A DNA stretch of 13,503 nucleotides from an uncultured Opitutia bacterium (GCA_937952235.1 CALFZM010000023.1:1-13503); one strand, 5' to 3'. Counted from the stretch's first letter, positions 6,368 through 13,503 are shown. The notes: a model not told the origin generated them from the sequence alone. A program made the numbers and translations.

Positions 6368-6463
6368 CCCGACCTCGTCACCCCCTTCGAAGCGTTGATG
6401 AAGGCCTCGCGGTTCGACTCGCCGGAGTTCCCGCTGCAGCGGCGCGAGCGGAAAAAACCCTGA
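6368..6463 (+). pseudogene. Orphan 3' fragment of the sulfatase gene (last 32 codons incl. stop)
   Basis: In the sulfatase frame this fragment reads PDLVTPFEALMKASRFDSPE and then FPLQRRERKKP, ending in TGA at 6461-6463. Against the intact gene it has Arg to Pro (base 6384), Asp to Glu (6427) and one silent change (6434). It has no start codon or catalytic region of its own and is a by-product of the tandem duplication, not a gene. Confidence 0.9.
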
Positions 6464-6481
6464 CGCCGTGCCCCCACGGCG
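6464..6481 (+). terminator. Second copy of the sulfatase-end hairpin, stem preserved by a paired change
   Basis: CGCCGTG (6464-6470) pairs perfectly with CACGGCG (6475-6481) around a CCCC loop. Relative to copy 1, C5966 became T6469 and its partner G5973 became A6476, so the seven-base stem is fully retained. No T-run follows. Confidence 0.5.
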
Positions 6482-6652
6482 GGAGACGGCGCAGTCTCCG
6501 ACGAAAACGGCCGCACCGGATGTTGCAGCGGCTTGTCAAGCCGCTGCGGAAGGCCCCGTCGAATGCCAGCCGCCTGGGGACAGGCGGCTCCACCATGGAG
6601 GCGAGCGGATGAACGCGACGATCAGGCATAGGCCGCGGGCCAGCGGGGAAGC

Positions 6653-6679
6653 CATCCTGTCCATCCTGTTCATCCTGTC
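6653..6679. repeat. Three tandem 9-bp repeats (CATCCTGTC/T), copy 2
   Basis: This array is identical to the one at 6246-6272 and was carried along in the tandem duplication (offset 407). Confidence 0.8.
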
Positions 6680-6757
6680 TCAAAAGCGCTCGCCCGGTCG
6701 GAGCCAGGTTGAAAACGATTCACCGGATGAGGCCGACCGGGCGGCAATGATAGGTGG

Positions 6758-6779
6758 AGCGGCTTGTCCTCAAGCCGCT
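6758..6779. repeat. Complete hairpin at the right edge of the duplication
   Basis: AGCGGCTTG (6758-6766) and CAAGCCGCT (6771-6779) form a perfect 9-bp stem with a TCCT loop. At the end of copy 1 the same left arm is present (6351-6359), but the right arm breaks off after CAAGCC, where the duplicated sulfatase tail begins. Lying between convergent genes, it could also act as a two-way terminator, though no T-run is present. Confidence 0.6.
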
Positions 6780-6907
6780 GCGGAGAAATCCGCCCAACGT
6801 CAGCCGCCGGAGACGAGACCTCCACGAAGCGTTCGGCGGCTCCGCCGTACCCGGCGCTGACCGGGCCGCGGCCTTCGCGGATCCGACTGCGTGAGTACCG
6901 GAGCGCC
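6777..6907. other. Unique spacer between the duplication and the SGNH hydrolase gene
   Basis: No gene is seen here. The stretch holds inverted arms AGCCGCCG (6802-6809) and CGGCGGCT (6834-6841), plus a short stem CGGCGG/CCGCCG (6834-6847). These may be decayed relatives of the neighbouring palindromes or the 3' end of the minus-strand hydrolase transcript. Confidence 0.4.
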
Positions 6908-7960
6908 CTAAAGCTCCATCGCCGCGAACACGCGATAGTAGATCCAGTGCCCGAAATCGTTCGGGTGATTGATATTGTTCCCGAGCAGATCCTCCGGACG
7001 CTTTCGCCCCGCGACCGCCTGCCAGTTGTTGAACACATCCGCATAGGCGCAGCCGGTCTCGGCCGCGACCCGGGCCGTCGCCGCCGCATACTCCGCCATC
7101 CGATGCGTGCCATGGACCCAGCGGGGATTGGGCGGGAACGTGGAGAACAGCACGATCTCCGCCGCGGTCGCCGCGCGGAGGCGCGTCACCATTTCCCGCA
7201 GGTTTCCCTCGAAGTCCGGCAGGGCCACGCCGCGTCGGTTGTGGTCGTTCATGCCGAAGCCGATCAGCACGAGGTCGGGCTTCGCCTCGATGACCCGGGC
7301 CTGCAGCCGCTGCAGTCCGCGCGTCGTCGTGTCGCCCCCGGTGGCGGCGTTGACGGACGTGATCCGCGCCCGCGGATACTTCGCGGCCAGGTCGTCCGCC
7401 CAGCGGCGCCAGAAGATCAGCGCGGGCTCCGACGCTTCGCCGCCGTGCGTGATGCTGTCGCCGAACGCGACGATCGTCACCGGCCCGCCTGCGGCGAGTT
7501 TGCGCTGCGTCGCCGGCAACCGGCCCGCCTGGGACGGCTGCACCGGCCAGCGCACGCCGCCCGCCGGCCGGTAGTCCGCGTAGGCGAAGAACGGTCCGTT
7601 GCCGTACCCGGGAAACTTCGTGTGGTCGAACTGCTCCTGCCCATGCAGCACGTTGGTGCTGAAATCCGGGAGCCGCGAACCCGGGAGCCGCACCAGCGCG
7701 CCGCGGGCCCGATCCACCTCGAAGTCGAGCCCCTCCTCGTACAGGACCGCGGCGGGCCCGTCCCGGTAGGTGCTCCGCAGCACCACCGGCACGTCACGGG
7801 CAGGCGGATACGCCAGCGGCGAGGGCGCGGCGCCCGCGAAGACGAGCGATTCGCCGCGCATTTCGGCCAGTCGGGCTTGTGGCGGCGCCACGCAGCCGGC
7901 AGACAGCAGCAGCCCCAGTACACCCATGCTCCACCCCCACGGAAGATCTCGCCACGCCAT
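6908..7960 (-). CDS. Secreted SGNH/GDSL-family hydrolase (esterase/lipase-like)
   Basis: This 350-residue protein has an N-terminal hydrophobic export segment (GVLGLLLSAGC, residues 13-23). A Cys at 23 hints at a lipoprotein, but Ser at the -3 position is unusual for a lipobox. Residues about 30-155 form a region of unassigned function, followed by an SGNH core. The core shows block I GDSITHGG with nucleophile S169, the block II glycine (NAATGGDTT, 205-213), block III GMND with N238 in the oxyanion hole, and block V HPNDFGH with D335 and H338 completing the triad. Such enzymes remove acyl or acetyl groups, often from polysaccharides. The substrate is unknown. An alternative ATG at 7927 (MGVLGLLL) would still keep the signal segment and may be the true start. 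The gene converges on the sulfatase gene and diverges from the MatC-type transporter gene across 149 bp. Confidence 0.87.
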   Translation of the reverse strand: MAWRDLPWGWSMGVLGLLLSAGCVAPPQARLAEMRGESLVFAGAAPSPLAYPPARDVPVVLRSTYRDGPAAVLYEEGLDFEVDRARGALVRLPGSRLPDFSTNVLHGQEQFDHTKFPGYGNGPFFAYADYRPAGGVRWPVQPSQAGRLPATQRKLAAGGPVTIVAFGDSITHGGEASEPALIFWRRWADDLAAKYPRARITSVNAATGGDTTTRGLQRLQARVIEAKPDLVLIGFGMNDHNRRGVALPDFEGNLREMVTRLRAATAAEIVLFSTFPPNPRWVHGTHRMAEYAAATARVAAETGCAYADVFNNWQAVAGRKRPEDLLGNNINHPNDFGHWIYYRVFAAMEL

Positions 7961-8109
7961 GCCGGCGATTGAGCGGATCGCCCCGGGGCCGCGCGATCCG
8001 AAAACCGCGGCTTCCCGGCCGGGAGCCGGACGGACGCGATCGGGATTGAACTTCGCGCGGCCGCGTCGCGTACTCCGCGCTGCCCCGGCGGGCGCGCCCG
8101 CCCGACCCC

Positions 8110-9357
8110 ATGAACCCCGCCCTTCTCTCGGTCCTTGCGCTCGTCGCGGTTATCCTGCTCAGCCTCACGTCCCGGATCAACGTCGGCATCCTCGCCGTGG
8201 CGCTGGCGCTGCCGGTGGGCGTGGTCGCGGCGGGCTGGAAGCCGGAGGCCGTGCTCGCGCTGTTTCCCTCGGGTCTGTTCCTCACGCTGGCGGGCGTCAC
8301 GCTGCTCTTCGGCGTCGCGCAGGCCAACGGCACGCTGGCTGGCCTCGCGCGGCGCGGCGTGCGGGCCTGCGGCGGCACACCCGCGCTGCTGCCGCCGTTG
8401 TTCTTCGGGCTGGCCTGTGCGTTGGCCATGATCGGACCCGGGGCGATCGCGGCGAGCGCGCTGCTCGCTCCGCTGGCCCTTTCCGCCGGGGCCACCGCCG
8501 GCGTGTCGCCGTTCCTGATGGCGCTGATGGTCGCCAACGGCGGCAACGCGGGCAACCTGTCCCCGTTCAGCGCGGTCGGCGTGATCGTGCAGACGCAGTT
8601 GCACCGGGCCGGCGTGCCCCACGGCGACTGGAACGTGTTCGCCTCGAATTTCGCCGCGCATGCGGCCGTCGCGGCGGCGGCATACCTGCTCTTCGGCGGC
8701 CCGGCGCTCCTGCGCGTGCCGCGAGCCTCCTCCACCTCCGCTCCCATCCCGCCGCTCACCGGCCGCCAGTGGTTCACCCTGGCCGTGCTCGCGGTCTGGA
8801 TCGCGGGGGTCGTCGGCTGGCGCGTGCAGCCCGGGCTGTCGGCCTTCGCCGCCGCCGCCGTGCTGATCCTCGGGCGCGCGGCGGATGACCAGGCGGCGGT
8901 GGCCGCGATTCCCTGGCCGGTGCTGCTCATGGTCTCCGGCGTGAGCGTGCTCGTGGGCGTGCTGGAAAAGACGGGCGGCCTCGAACTGTTCACCGGCCTG
9001 CTCGCGCGCATCGCGACTCCGGATACGGTCAACGGCGCGATGGCATTCGTCACCGGCCTGATCTCCACCTACAGCTCCACCTCGGGCGTCGTCTATCCGG
9101 CGTTCCTGCCCATGGCGCCCTCGCTGGTGGAGAAGCTCGGGGGCGGCAGCGCGCTCGAGATCGCGCTCAGCATCAATGTCGGCGCCGCCCTCGTGGACGT
9201 CTCACCGCTGTCGACCATCGGCGCACTCTGCGTGGCCGGGCTGCCCGCCGGGGGCGACAGCCGGAAGCTGTTTCGACAGATGCTGCTCTGGGGCTTCGCG
9301 ATGGTGCCGGTCGGCGCGCTGTTCTGCCAGGGCTGCATCGGGCTCTTCGCGCGCTGA
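8110..9357 (+). CDS. MatC-type dicarboxylate transporter (ion transporter superfamily)
   Basis: This 415-residue polytopic membrane protein has about 10-12 hydrophobic segments by eye. The first 150 residues match the MatC N-terminal family pattern: SLTSRINVGILAVALALPVG, a GLFLTLAGVTLLFGVAQANG segment (about 55-75), FFGLACALAMIGPGAIAASA, and MALMVANGGNAGNLSPFSAVG. The second half has the repeat-related segment GLISTYSSTSGVVYPAFLPM (about 317-336), typical of the re-entrant substrate loop of this superfamily. MatC-like proteins import malonate or other dicarboxylates, probably with sodium or protons; the substrate here is unproven. It starts 14 bases after a GC-rich stretch with no Shine-Dalgarno motif. 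It shares a 149-bp divergent gap with the SGNH hydrolase gene and lies 97 bp before the ceramidase-type gene, which may or may not be co-transcribed. Confidence 0.85.
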   Translation: MNPALLSVLALVAVILLSLTSRINVGILAVALALPVGVVAAGWKPEAVLALFPSGLFLTLAGVTLLFGVAQANGTLAGLARRGVRACGGTPALLPPLFFGLACALAMIGPGAIAASALLAPLALSAGATAGVSPFLMALMVANGGNAGNLSPFSAVGVIVQTQLHRAGVPHGDWNVFASNFAAHAAVAAAAYLLFGGPALLRVPRASSTSAPIPPLTGRQWFTLAVLAVWIAGVVGWRVQPGLSAFAAAAVLILGRAADDQAAVAAIPWPVLLMVSGVSVLVGVLEKTGGLELFTGLLARIATPDTVNGAMAFVTGLISTYSSTSGVVYPAFLPMAPSLVEKLGGGSALEIALSINVGAALVDVSPLSTIGALCVAGLPAGGDSRKLFRQMLLWGFAMVPVGALFCQGCIGLFAR

Positions 9358-9454
9358 GCCGGCGCGGGCTTCCGCCGCGATGAGGCCCCGCTTTTGCGTT
9401 TGGCCCGCGCTTCGATCTGCGCACGCTCGGCAGACGCGCCGCCCCGCCTATTCC

Positions 9455-10684
9455 ATGCTTTCCCGGCCTTCCCTCCTCGCGCTGCTCGTCGCCGGCTGCC
9501 TCGCGTGCGCGCCGGCGGCGGAACCGCCCGCGTGGCAGGCGGGCGTCGCGCGGATCGACATTTCGCCGCGTCACCCGGTGCGCCTCTCGGGCTACGCGAC
9601 GCGGCGCGCCGAGGCCCCCGCCGCGAGCGGGACGCTCTGGGCCAGGGCGCTCGCGTTCGGCACCGATACCCGCGAGCCGTTCGTGCTGCTCGCGGTGGAA
9701 AACTGCGGCGTGCCGGCCTGGGTGCGTTCCGAGGTGCTCCGCCGGTTGCAGCCCGCGGGTGTCGGCAGCGAGCGCTTCGCGCTGACGTTCACGCACACCC
9801 ACTCCGCCCCGTGCCTCACGGGCGCATTGGAGAACATCTTCGCCGAGGACGTGCCGCCGGAGCACCAGGCCAACATCGATCGCTACACGCGCACGCTGAT
9901 CGAGCAGTTGGTCGCGGTCGCCACCGCCGCCCTCGCTGACCGCCAGCCCGCGCGGCTCGAGTGGGGCGCCGGCAAGCTGCGCTTCGCGCAGAATCGCCGC
10001 CAGCTCAGCGGGGGCATCGTCGACCACGACCTGCCGGTGCTCGTGGTGCGCGCTCCCGACGGCGCGGTGCGGGCGGTGCTCGCCAGCTATGCGAGCCACG
10101 CGACGGCGCTCGGGGCCGACGTCAATGTGGCCCACGGCGACTGGGCCGGCGCCGCGCAGCTTGCGCTCGAGGCCGACCACCCCGGCGCGGTCGGGCTCAT
10201 CACGATCGGCGCCGCCGGGGAGTGCATCCCGTCCGGCGTGCGCGAACTGCCGTCGCCGCTGCGGTGGGCGGAAACGACGCGCCTCGGGCGGGAGGTGGCC
10301 GGCGAGGTCCGGCGCGTGCTCGCCGCGGGGCTGCGGCCGGGCTCGGAGACCGGGTACCCGCCGTCGCCTACCACGCGCGCCGGAACCTCGCGCGCCTCGA
10401 CCGCGGCGAGAAGCTGCCGACCCACGTGCCGTACCTCGTCCAGGCCTGGACCTTCGGCCGCGAACTCGCGCTGGTCTTCCTGCCCGGCGAGGTCGTGGGC
10501 GACTACTCCCTCCGGCTCAAGCGCGAGTTCGATGCGGACCGGATCTGGGTCACGGCCTACGCCAACGGCGCGCCCGGCTACATTCCGTCGCGGCGCGTGC
10601 TGCAGCTGGGCCAGTACGAGGCGGTCGCCTCGACGCGTTACTACGACCTGCCCGCGCCGTTTGCCCCGGAGGTCGAGGAGCTGA
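9455..10684 (+). CDS. Neutral/alkaline ceramidase-type domain protein, N-terminal part (frame-disrupted)
   Basis: The open frame encodes 409 residues, but only about the first 295 look genuine. A signal peptide (MLSRPSLLALLVAGCLACAP) precedes WQAGVARIDISPRHPVRLSG, the typical start of neutral-ceramidase N-terminal domains. Zinc-binding His candidates are H114/H116 in FTHTHSAP and H215 in YASHATALG, followed by AHGDWAG (226-232) and TIGAAGECIPSG (250-261). After GLRPGS (about base 10342) the translation becomes arginine/serine-rich nonsense up to the stop at 10682-10684. The domain instead resumes in another frame at about 10360. The switch corresponds to a loss of 3n+1 bases, and from memory family members have a longer linker here, so a small deletion is likely. 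Enzymes of this family hydrolyse N-acyl sphingoid amides; PVC relatives are of uncertain substrate. Alone, this fragment lacks the Glu and Tyr of the zinc site. Confidence 0.75.
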   Translation: MLSRPSLLALLVAGCLACAPAAEPPAWQAGVARIDISPRHPVRLSGYATRRAEAPAASGTLWARALAFGTDTREPFVLLAVENCGVPAWVRSEVLRRLQPAGVGSERFALTFTHTHSAPCLTGALENIFAEDVPPEHQANIDRYTRTLIEQLVAVATAALADRQPARLEWGAGKLRFAQNRRQLSGGIVDHDLPVLVVRAPDGAVRAVLASYASHATALGADVNVAHGDWAGAAQLALEADHPGAVGLITIGAAGECIPSGVRELPSPLRWAETTRLGREVAGEVRRVLAAGLRPGSETGYPPSPTTRAGTSRASTAARSCRPTCRTSSRPGPSAANSRWSSCPARSWATTPSGSSASSMRTGSGSRPTPTARPATFRRGACCSWASTRRSPRRVTTTCPRRLPRRSRS

Positions 10685-13503
10685 TCGTCAGCACGGTGCA
10701 TGGCATCGTGCCCGCCGATTTCCTCGCCGCCACACGCACGAATCCGCTCCCGCGCTCCACCACGCCCGAGGAGGCCCTGGCGGCCCTGCGCGTGCCCCCC
10801 GGGCTCGTCGCGGACCTCGCGGTGGCGGAGCCGCTGGTCCTCGATCCGATCGCGATCGAATTCGGCCCCGACGGCCGGCTCTGGGTCGTCGAGATGCGCG
10901 ACTACCCGCTCGGTCTCGACGGCCGGGGCGGGCCGGGCGGCCGGATAAGCGTGCTCAGCGACACCGACGGCGACGGGCGGTACGACCGGTCGGTGGTGTT
11001 CATGGACGGGCTCCCGCTGCCGACCGGCGTGCTCCCCTGGCGGCGCGGCGTGCTGGTCTGCGCGGCGCCCGACATCCTGTATGGCGAGGACACCGACGGC
11101 GACGGGCGGGCCGACGTCGTGCGGCCGGTGCTCACCGGCTTCAGCACCGAGAACCACCAGGCGCGCGTCAACGCGCTGAACCTCGGCCTGGACAACTGGG
11201 TCTATGCGGCCAATGGCCTGCGCGGCGGCACGGTGACGAGCCCGCTCCGGCCGGGCGCCGCGCTTGATATCCGCGGGCAGGATTTTCGTTTCCAGCCCGA
11301 CACCGGCGCGATCGAGACCGTGGCCGGCCGTTCGCAATACGGCCGGATTCGCGACGACTGGGGCCACAGCTTCGGCACCACCGCGGGCAACCTGCTGCTG
11401 CACTTCCCGCTCCCCGAGCGCTACGCCCGCCGCAACCGCCACGTGCCTCCCGGCAGCGGCACCGTGACGCTCCCTTCGGGCGCGCAGCGGTCGCGGCTGT
11501 ATCCCATCTCCGATGCGATGCCGCGCTTCAACCAGCCGGCCCATGCGAACCAGGTGACCGCTGCCTGCGGCTCCGGCTTCTATCGCGACACGCTCCTCGG
11601 CGCCGCGTACGCCGGCGATGCGTTCATCTGCGAACCGGCGCACAGCGTGGTGACGCGCCTCGAGCTGCACGCGCGCGGCGCAACGTTCGCCGCGACGCGC
11701 GCGCCGGAGGAGACTGACCGCGAGTTCCTCGCGTCGTCCTCGAGCTGGTTCACCCCCGTGCAGGCGAAGACGGGTCCCGACGGCGCCCTGTGGATCGTGG
11801 ACATGGCGCGGCCCGTGATCGAGCACCCGCGCTGGATCCCACCCGAGCGGCTGCAGGGGCTGCCCGTGCGCGCCGGCGAGACCATGGGACGGATCTACCG
11901 CGTGCTGCCGCGCGCCACCCGCGCGCGGCCCGTGGCAGACCTGAGCCGCCTGCCGCTGCCGGTGCTGGTCGCCGCGTTCGATTCCCCCAACGGCGCCGAG
12001 CGCGATCGGGTGCAGGCGGAACTCCTCTTTCGCGGGGCAGGCGATGCCGCCGCCCCGCTGCTCGCGAAACATGCGGCCAGCAGTTCCGTGCCGGAAGTTC
12101 GCGGCCACGCCCTCGCCCTGCTCGCCGCGTTCGGGCGCCTGGAGGTCAGGCACGTGGCCACCGCGCTCCGCGACGGATCGTCCGGCGTGCGGCGGCTGGG
12201 GCTGGCCGTGGGCGAGCCTTTCCTCCGCGCGCCCTCCGCGCTCGACGCCCTGCTCCCGGAACTCGTCCGCGACCCGGACTCCGGCGTCCGCACGCAGCTC
12301 GCCTTCAGCCTCGGTGAATCGCACGACCCCGCGGCGGCCGCCCCGCTGCTGGCGGCGCTCGCGCTTGCCGGCGGGGGCGATCCCTGGCTGCGCACGGCCA
12401 TCGTCAGCGCGGCGTCCGCCAACGCGCTGCCGTTGCTGCGCCACCTGCTGGCCGGCGGCGATCCCGGTCCGGATGCCGGCCTTGCCGCCGACCTGGCCCG
12501 GACCGCTCTCGGTGCGGGCGACGCTTGGTCGGAGGTCCTGGCCGTGGCGGCGCCGCCGCCGGGCGAACCGGTCGGCGGCACGCACCTGATCGTCCTCGCG
12601 GGGTTGCAGGACGGCATGGACGCCCGGCGCCTGGCGTGGCCGCGCGACGCGGCGGTCACGGTGCCGCCGGGAGTGCGGACGGCTTTCGAGCAGGCGCCCG
12701 TGATGGCAGCGGAGCGCAGGCGGCCGCTGGCCGAGCGCCAGGCTGCGGTGCGCCTGCTGGGGCGGGGATTCGGTCCGGCCGAAAGCGAAGTGACCGGACT
12801 CGTCGGCCTGCTGCAGAGTTCGGAAGAGCCCGCTCTGCTCCAGACGGTGATCGAATCGCTGCGCCGGAGCGCGCATCCGCGGGTGCCCGAAGGGCTGCTG
12901 GCAAGCTGGAGCCGCCTGCCTCCCTCGCTGCGCGGGACCGTGATCGACCTGCTGGCCGCCCGGGAGGACTGGGCCGCGGCGCTGCTCGACGCGGTGGAGC
13001 GCGGCGCCGTCCCGCCCGGAAACGTGCCCGCCGCCAGCCGGCAGCGCCTGCTCCGCCTGGGCCGTACCGAGCTGCAGGCTCGCGCGCGGGCGTTATTCTC
13101 CGCGCCGGGTGGCGCCGACCGCGCGGCGGTCGTGGCCCGGTTTCGCAAGGTGAACCGGCTCACCGGCGATCCGGGCCGCGGCGCGCAGGTGTTTCAGCAG
13201 GCGTGCAGCGCGTGCCACGTGTTCGTCGGCACCAACGGCGTCGGGCCGCCGCTTGGAACCTATCGCGACAAGACCGTCGATGATTTCCTGGTGGCGATCC
13301 TCGATCCCAACGCGGCAATCGAGCCGCGTTACGCCGGCTACACCGTCCAGCTGCAGGACGGCCGCACGCTGGCGGGCGTGATCAGCGACGAGTCGGCGGC
13401 GGGTTTCACCCTGACGATGGCGGGCAACGTGAACCAGACCGTCGCCCGGAGCGATATCGCCTCCCTCACCGCCCTTCCGGCGTCACTGATGCCCGAAGGT
13501 CTG
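10360..13503 (+). CDS. Rest of the ceramidase domain fused to PVC-type dehydrogenase propeller, HEAT-like repeats and cytochrome c (runs off window)
   Basis: The frame is open for 1048 codons to the window end. In order: the ceramidase remainder (10360 to about 10725), with AVAYHARRNLARLD, the zinc-site Glu candidate in FLPGEVV (10489-10491) and the Tyr candidate in GYIPSRRV (10579-10581); a PVC-type membrane-bound dehydrogenase domain (about 10762-11910) opening with TPEEALAALRVPPG, with LWVVEMRDYPLGLDG, two DTDGDG calcium-type turns, and GRIYRVLP at its end; an Ala/Leu-rich helical region like HEAT repeats (about 11940-13100); and a PVC-type heme-binding domain from GDPGRGAQVF (13168), with CSACH (13204-13218) binding heme c and SLMPEGL at the edge. 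The last two domains usually occur with a propeller in exported oxidoreductases. No good start lies near 10360 (GTG at 10426 is possible), so it was probably one protein with the preceding fragment. Confidence 0.8.

Larger units (their letters stand above)
5865..6369. repeat. Tandem duplication, copy 1 (sulfatase tail plus palindrome cluster), 505 bp
   Basis: This block contains the last 32 codons of the sulfatase gene, its stop codon and hairpin, about 98 bases of unique spacer (5991-6088), and a 281-base palindrome-rich segment (6089-6369). The whole block except the 98-base spacer recurs directly downstream. Alignment by eye gives an offset of 503 for 5865-5990 and 407 for 6089-6369. The first part differs at 5 of 126 positions (5881, 5924, 5931, 5966, 5973) and the second at 1 of 281 (6341). 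The copies abut and share 2 bases (6368-6369). Confidence 0.95.
6368..6776. repeat. Tandem duplication, copy 2 (409 bp, lacks about 96 bp of copy 1)
   Basis: This is the second copy of the block, directly abutting copy 1. Where copy 1 has 98 bases (5991-6088), this copy has only GT (6494-6495), a net loss of 96 bases or the reverse gain in copy 1. Beyond 6776 the sequence completes a hairpin that is cut short at the end of copy 1. That shows the natural right edge of the region belongs to this copy and that the duplication breakpoint fell inside the hairpin arm. Confidence 0.95.

Noticed and set aside
6073..6683. Two near-identical small minus-strand proteins (67 and 101 codons) starting MRQDEQDGQDGF
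   Set aside because: They are read straight through the palindromes and 9-mer repeats. Their identity is explained by the tandem duplication, not by protein-level conservation.
5865..6779. CRISPR array or insertion sequence explanation for the repeats
   Set aside because: There are only two long abutting copies with no regular spacers, and there is no transposase gene, terminal inverted repeat or target-site duplication.
6076..6860. Small plus-strand open frames (178 and 130 codons) in the convergent gap
   Set aside because: They consist of translated repeat units, share the same duplicated stretch and have no start context or homology.
8046..8076. Possible sigma-70 promoter before the transporter gene (TTGAAC ... 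TACTCC)
   Set aside because: The spacer is 19 bases and the -10 box is poor; a 17-base spacer gives an even weaker box. Too weak to annotate.
10318..10378. Programmed -1 ribosomal frameshift joining the ceramidase halves
   Set aside because: No X XXY YYZ slippery heptamer in the reading frame was found between the two homologous parts, and the missing linker points to a deletion instead.
10087..12876. 929-codon minus-strand open frame
   Set aside because: It lies opposite the PVC-type dehydrogenase gene, whose plus-strand frame has clear domain motifs. Shadow of codon bias.

Overview
The window is GC-rich bacterial DNA. It most likely comes from the Verrucomicrobiota, perhaps an Opitutaceae-like member. 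The best evidence is the right-hand gene, which carries the two 'PVC-type' modules seen almost only in Planctomycetes and Verrucomicrobia: a membrane-bound dehydrogenase-type propeller and a Pirellula/Verrucomicrobium-type heme-binding domain. Secreted sulfatases, secreted TIM-barrel isomerases and REP-like palindromes in a convergent gap fit the same group. No rRNA, tRNA, CRISPR array, transposase or phage gene was seen.

Left block (1-3298, all minus strand): an EF-hand secreted protein, a secreted xylose-isomerase-like TIM-barrel protein, a CrtI-like FAD oxidoreductase, a FabZ-like dehydratase and the first 32 codons of an enoyl-ACP reductase (FabI). The last three are packed as an operon (4-bp gap, then an 8-bp overlap). 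This suggests a dedicated fatty-acyl or polyene pathway that continues to the left of the window.

Central block (3396-5960, plus strand): a sugar-acid dehydratase of the mandelate racemase/enolase superfamily, then after 9 bp a signal-peptide-bearing S1 sulfatase. This pair suits catabolism of a sulfated polysaccharide. A LacI-type palindrome lies in the divergent gap before it.

Convergent gap (5961-6907): no credible gene. It contains a tandem duplication of the last 32 codons of the sulfatase gene plus its terminator-like hairpin and a cluster of palindromes. The copies are 5865-6369 and 6368-6776. The second copy lacks about 96 bp, and the terminator stem differs by a paired C-G to T-A change.

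Right block: a minus-strand secreted SGNH hydrolase (6908-7960), then a divergent MatC-type dicarboxylate transporter (8110-9357). Next comes a very large plus-strand gene beginning at 9455 and running off the window. It joins a neutral-ceramidase-type domain to the PVC dehydrogenase propeller, a HEAT-like helical region and a cytochrome c (CSACH). Its reading frame is broken near 10340-10360, within the ceramidase domain, which puts the predicted zinc ligands in different frames. This is either a recent lesion or an assembly error.
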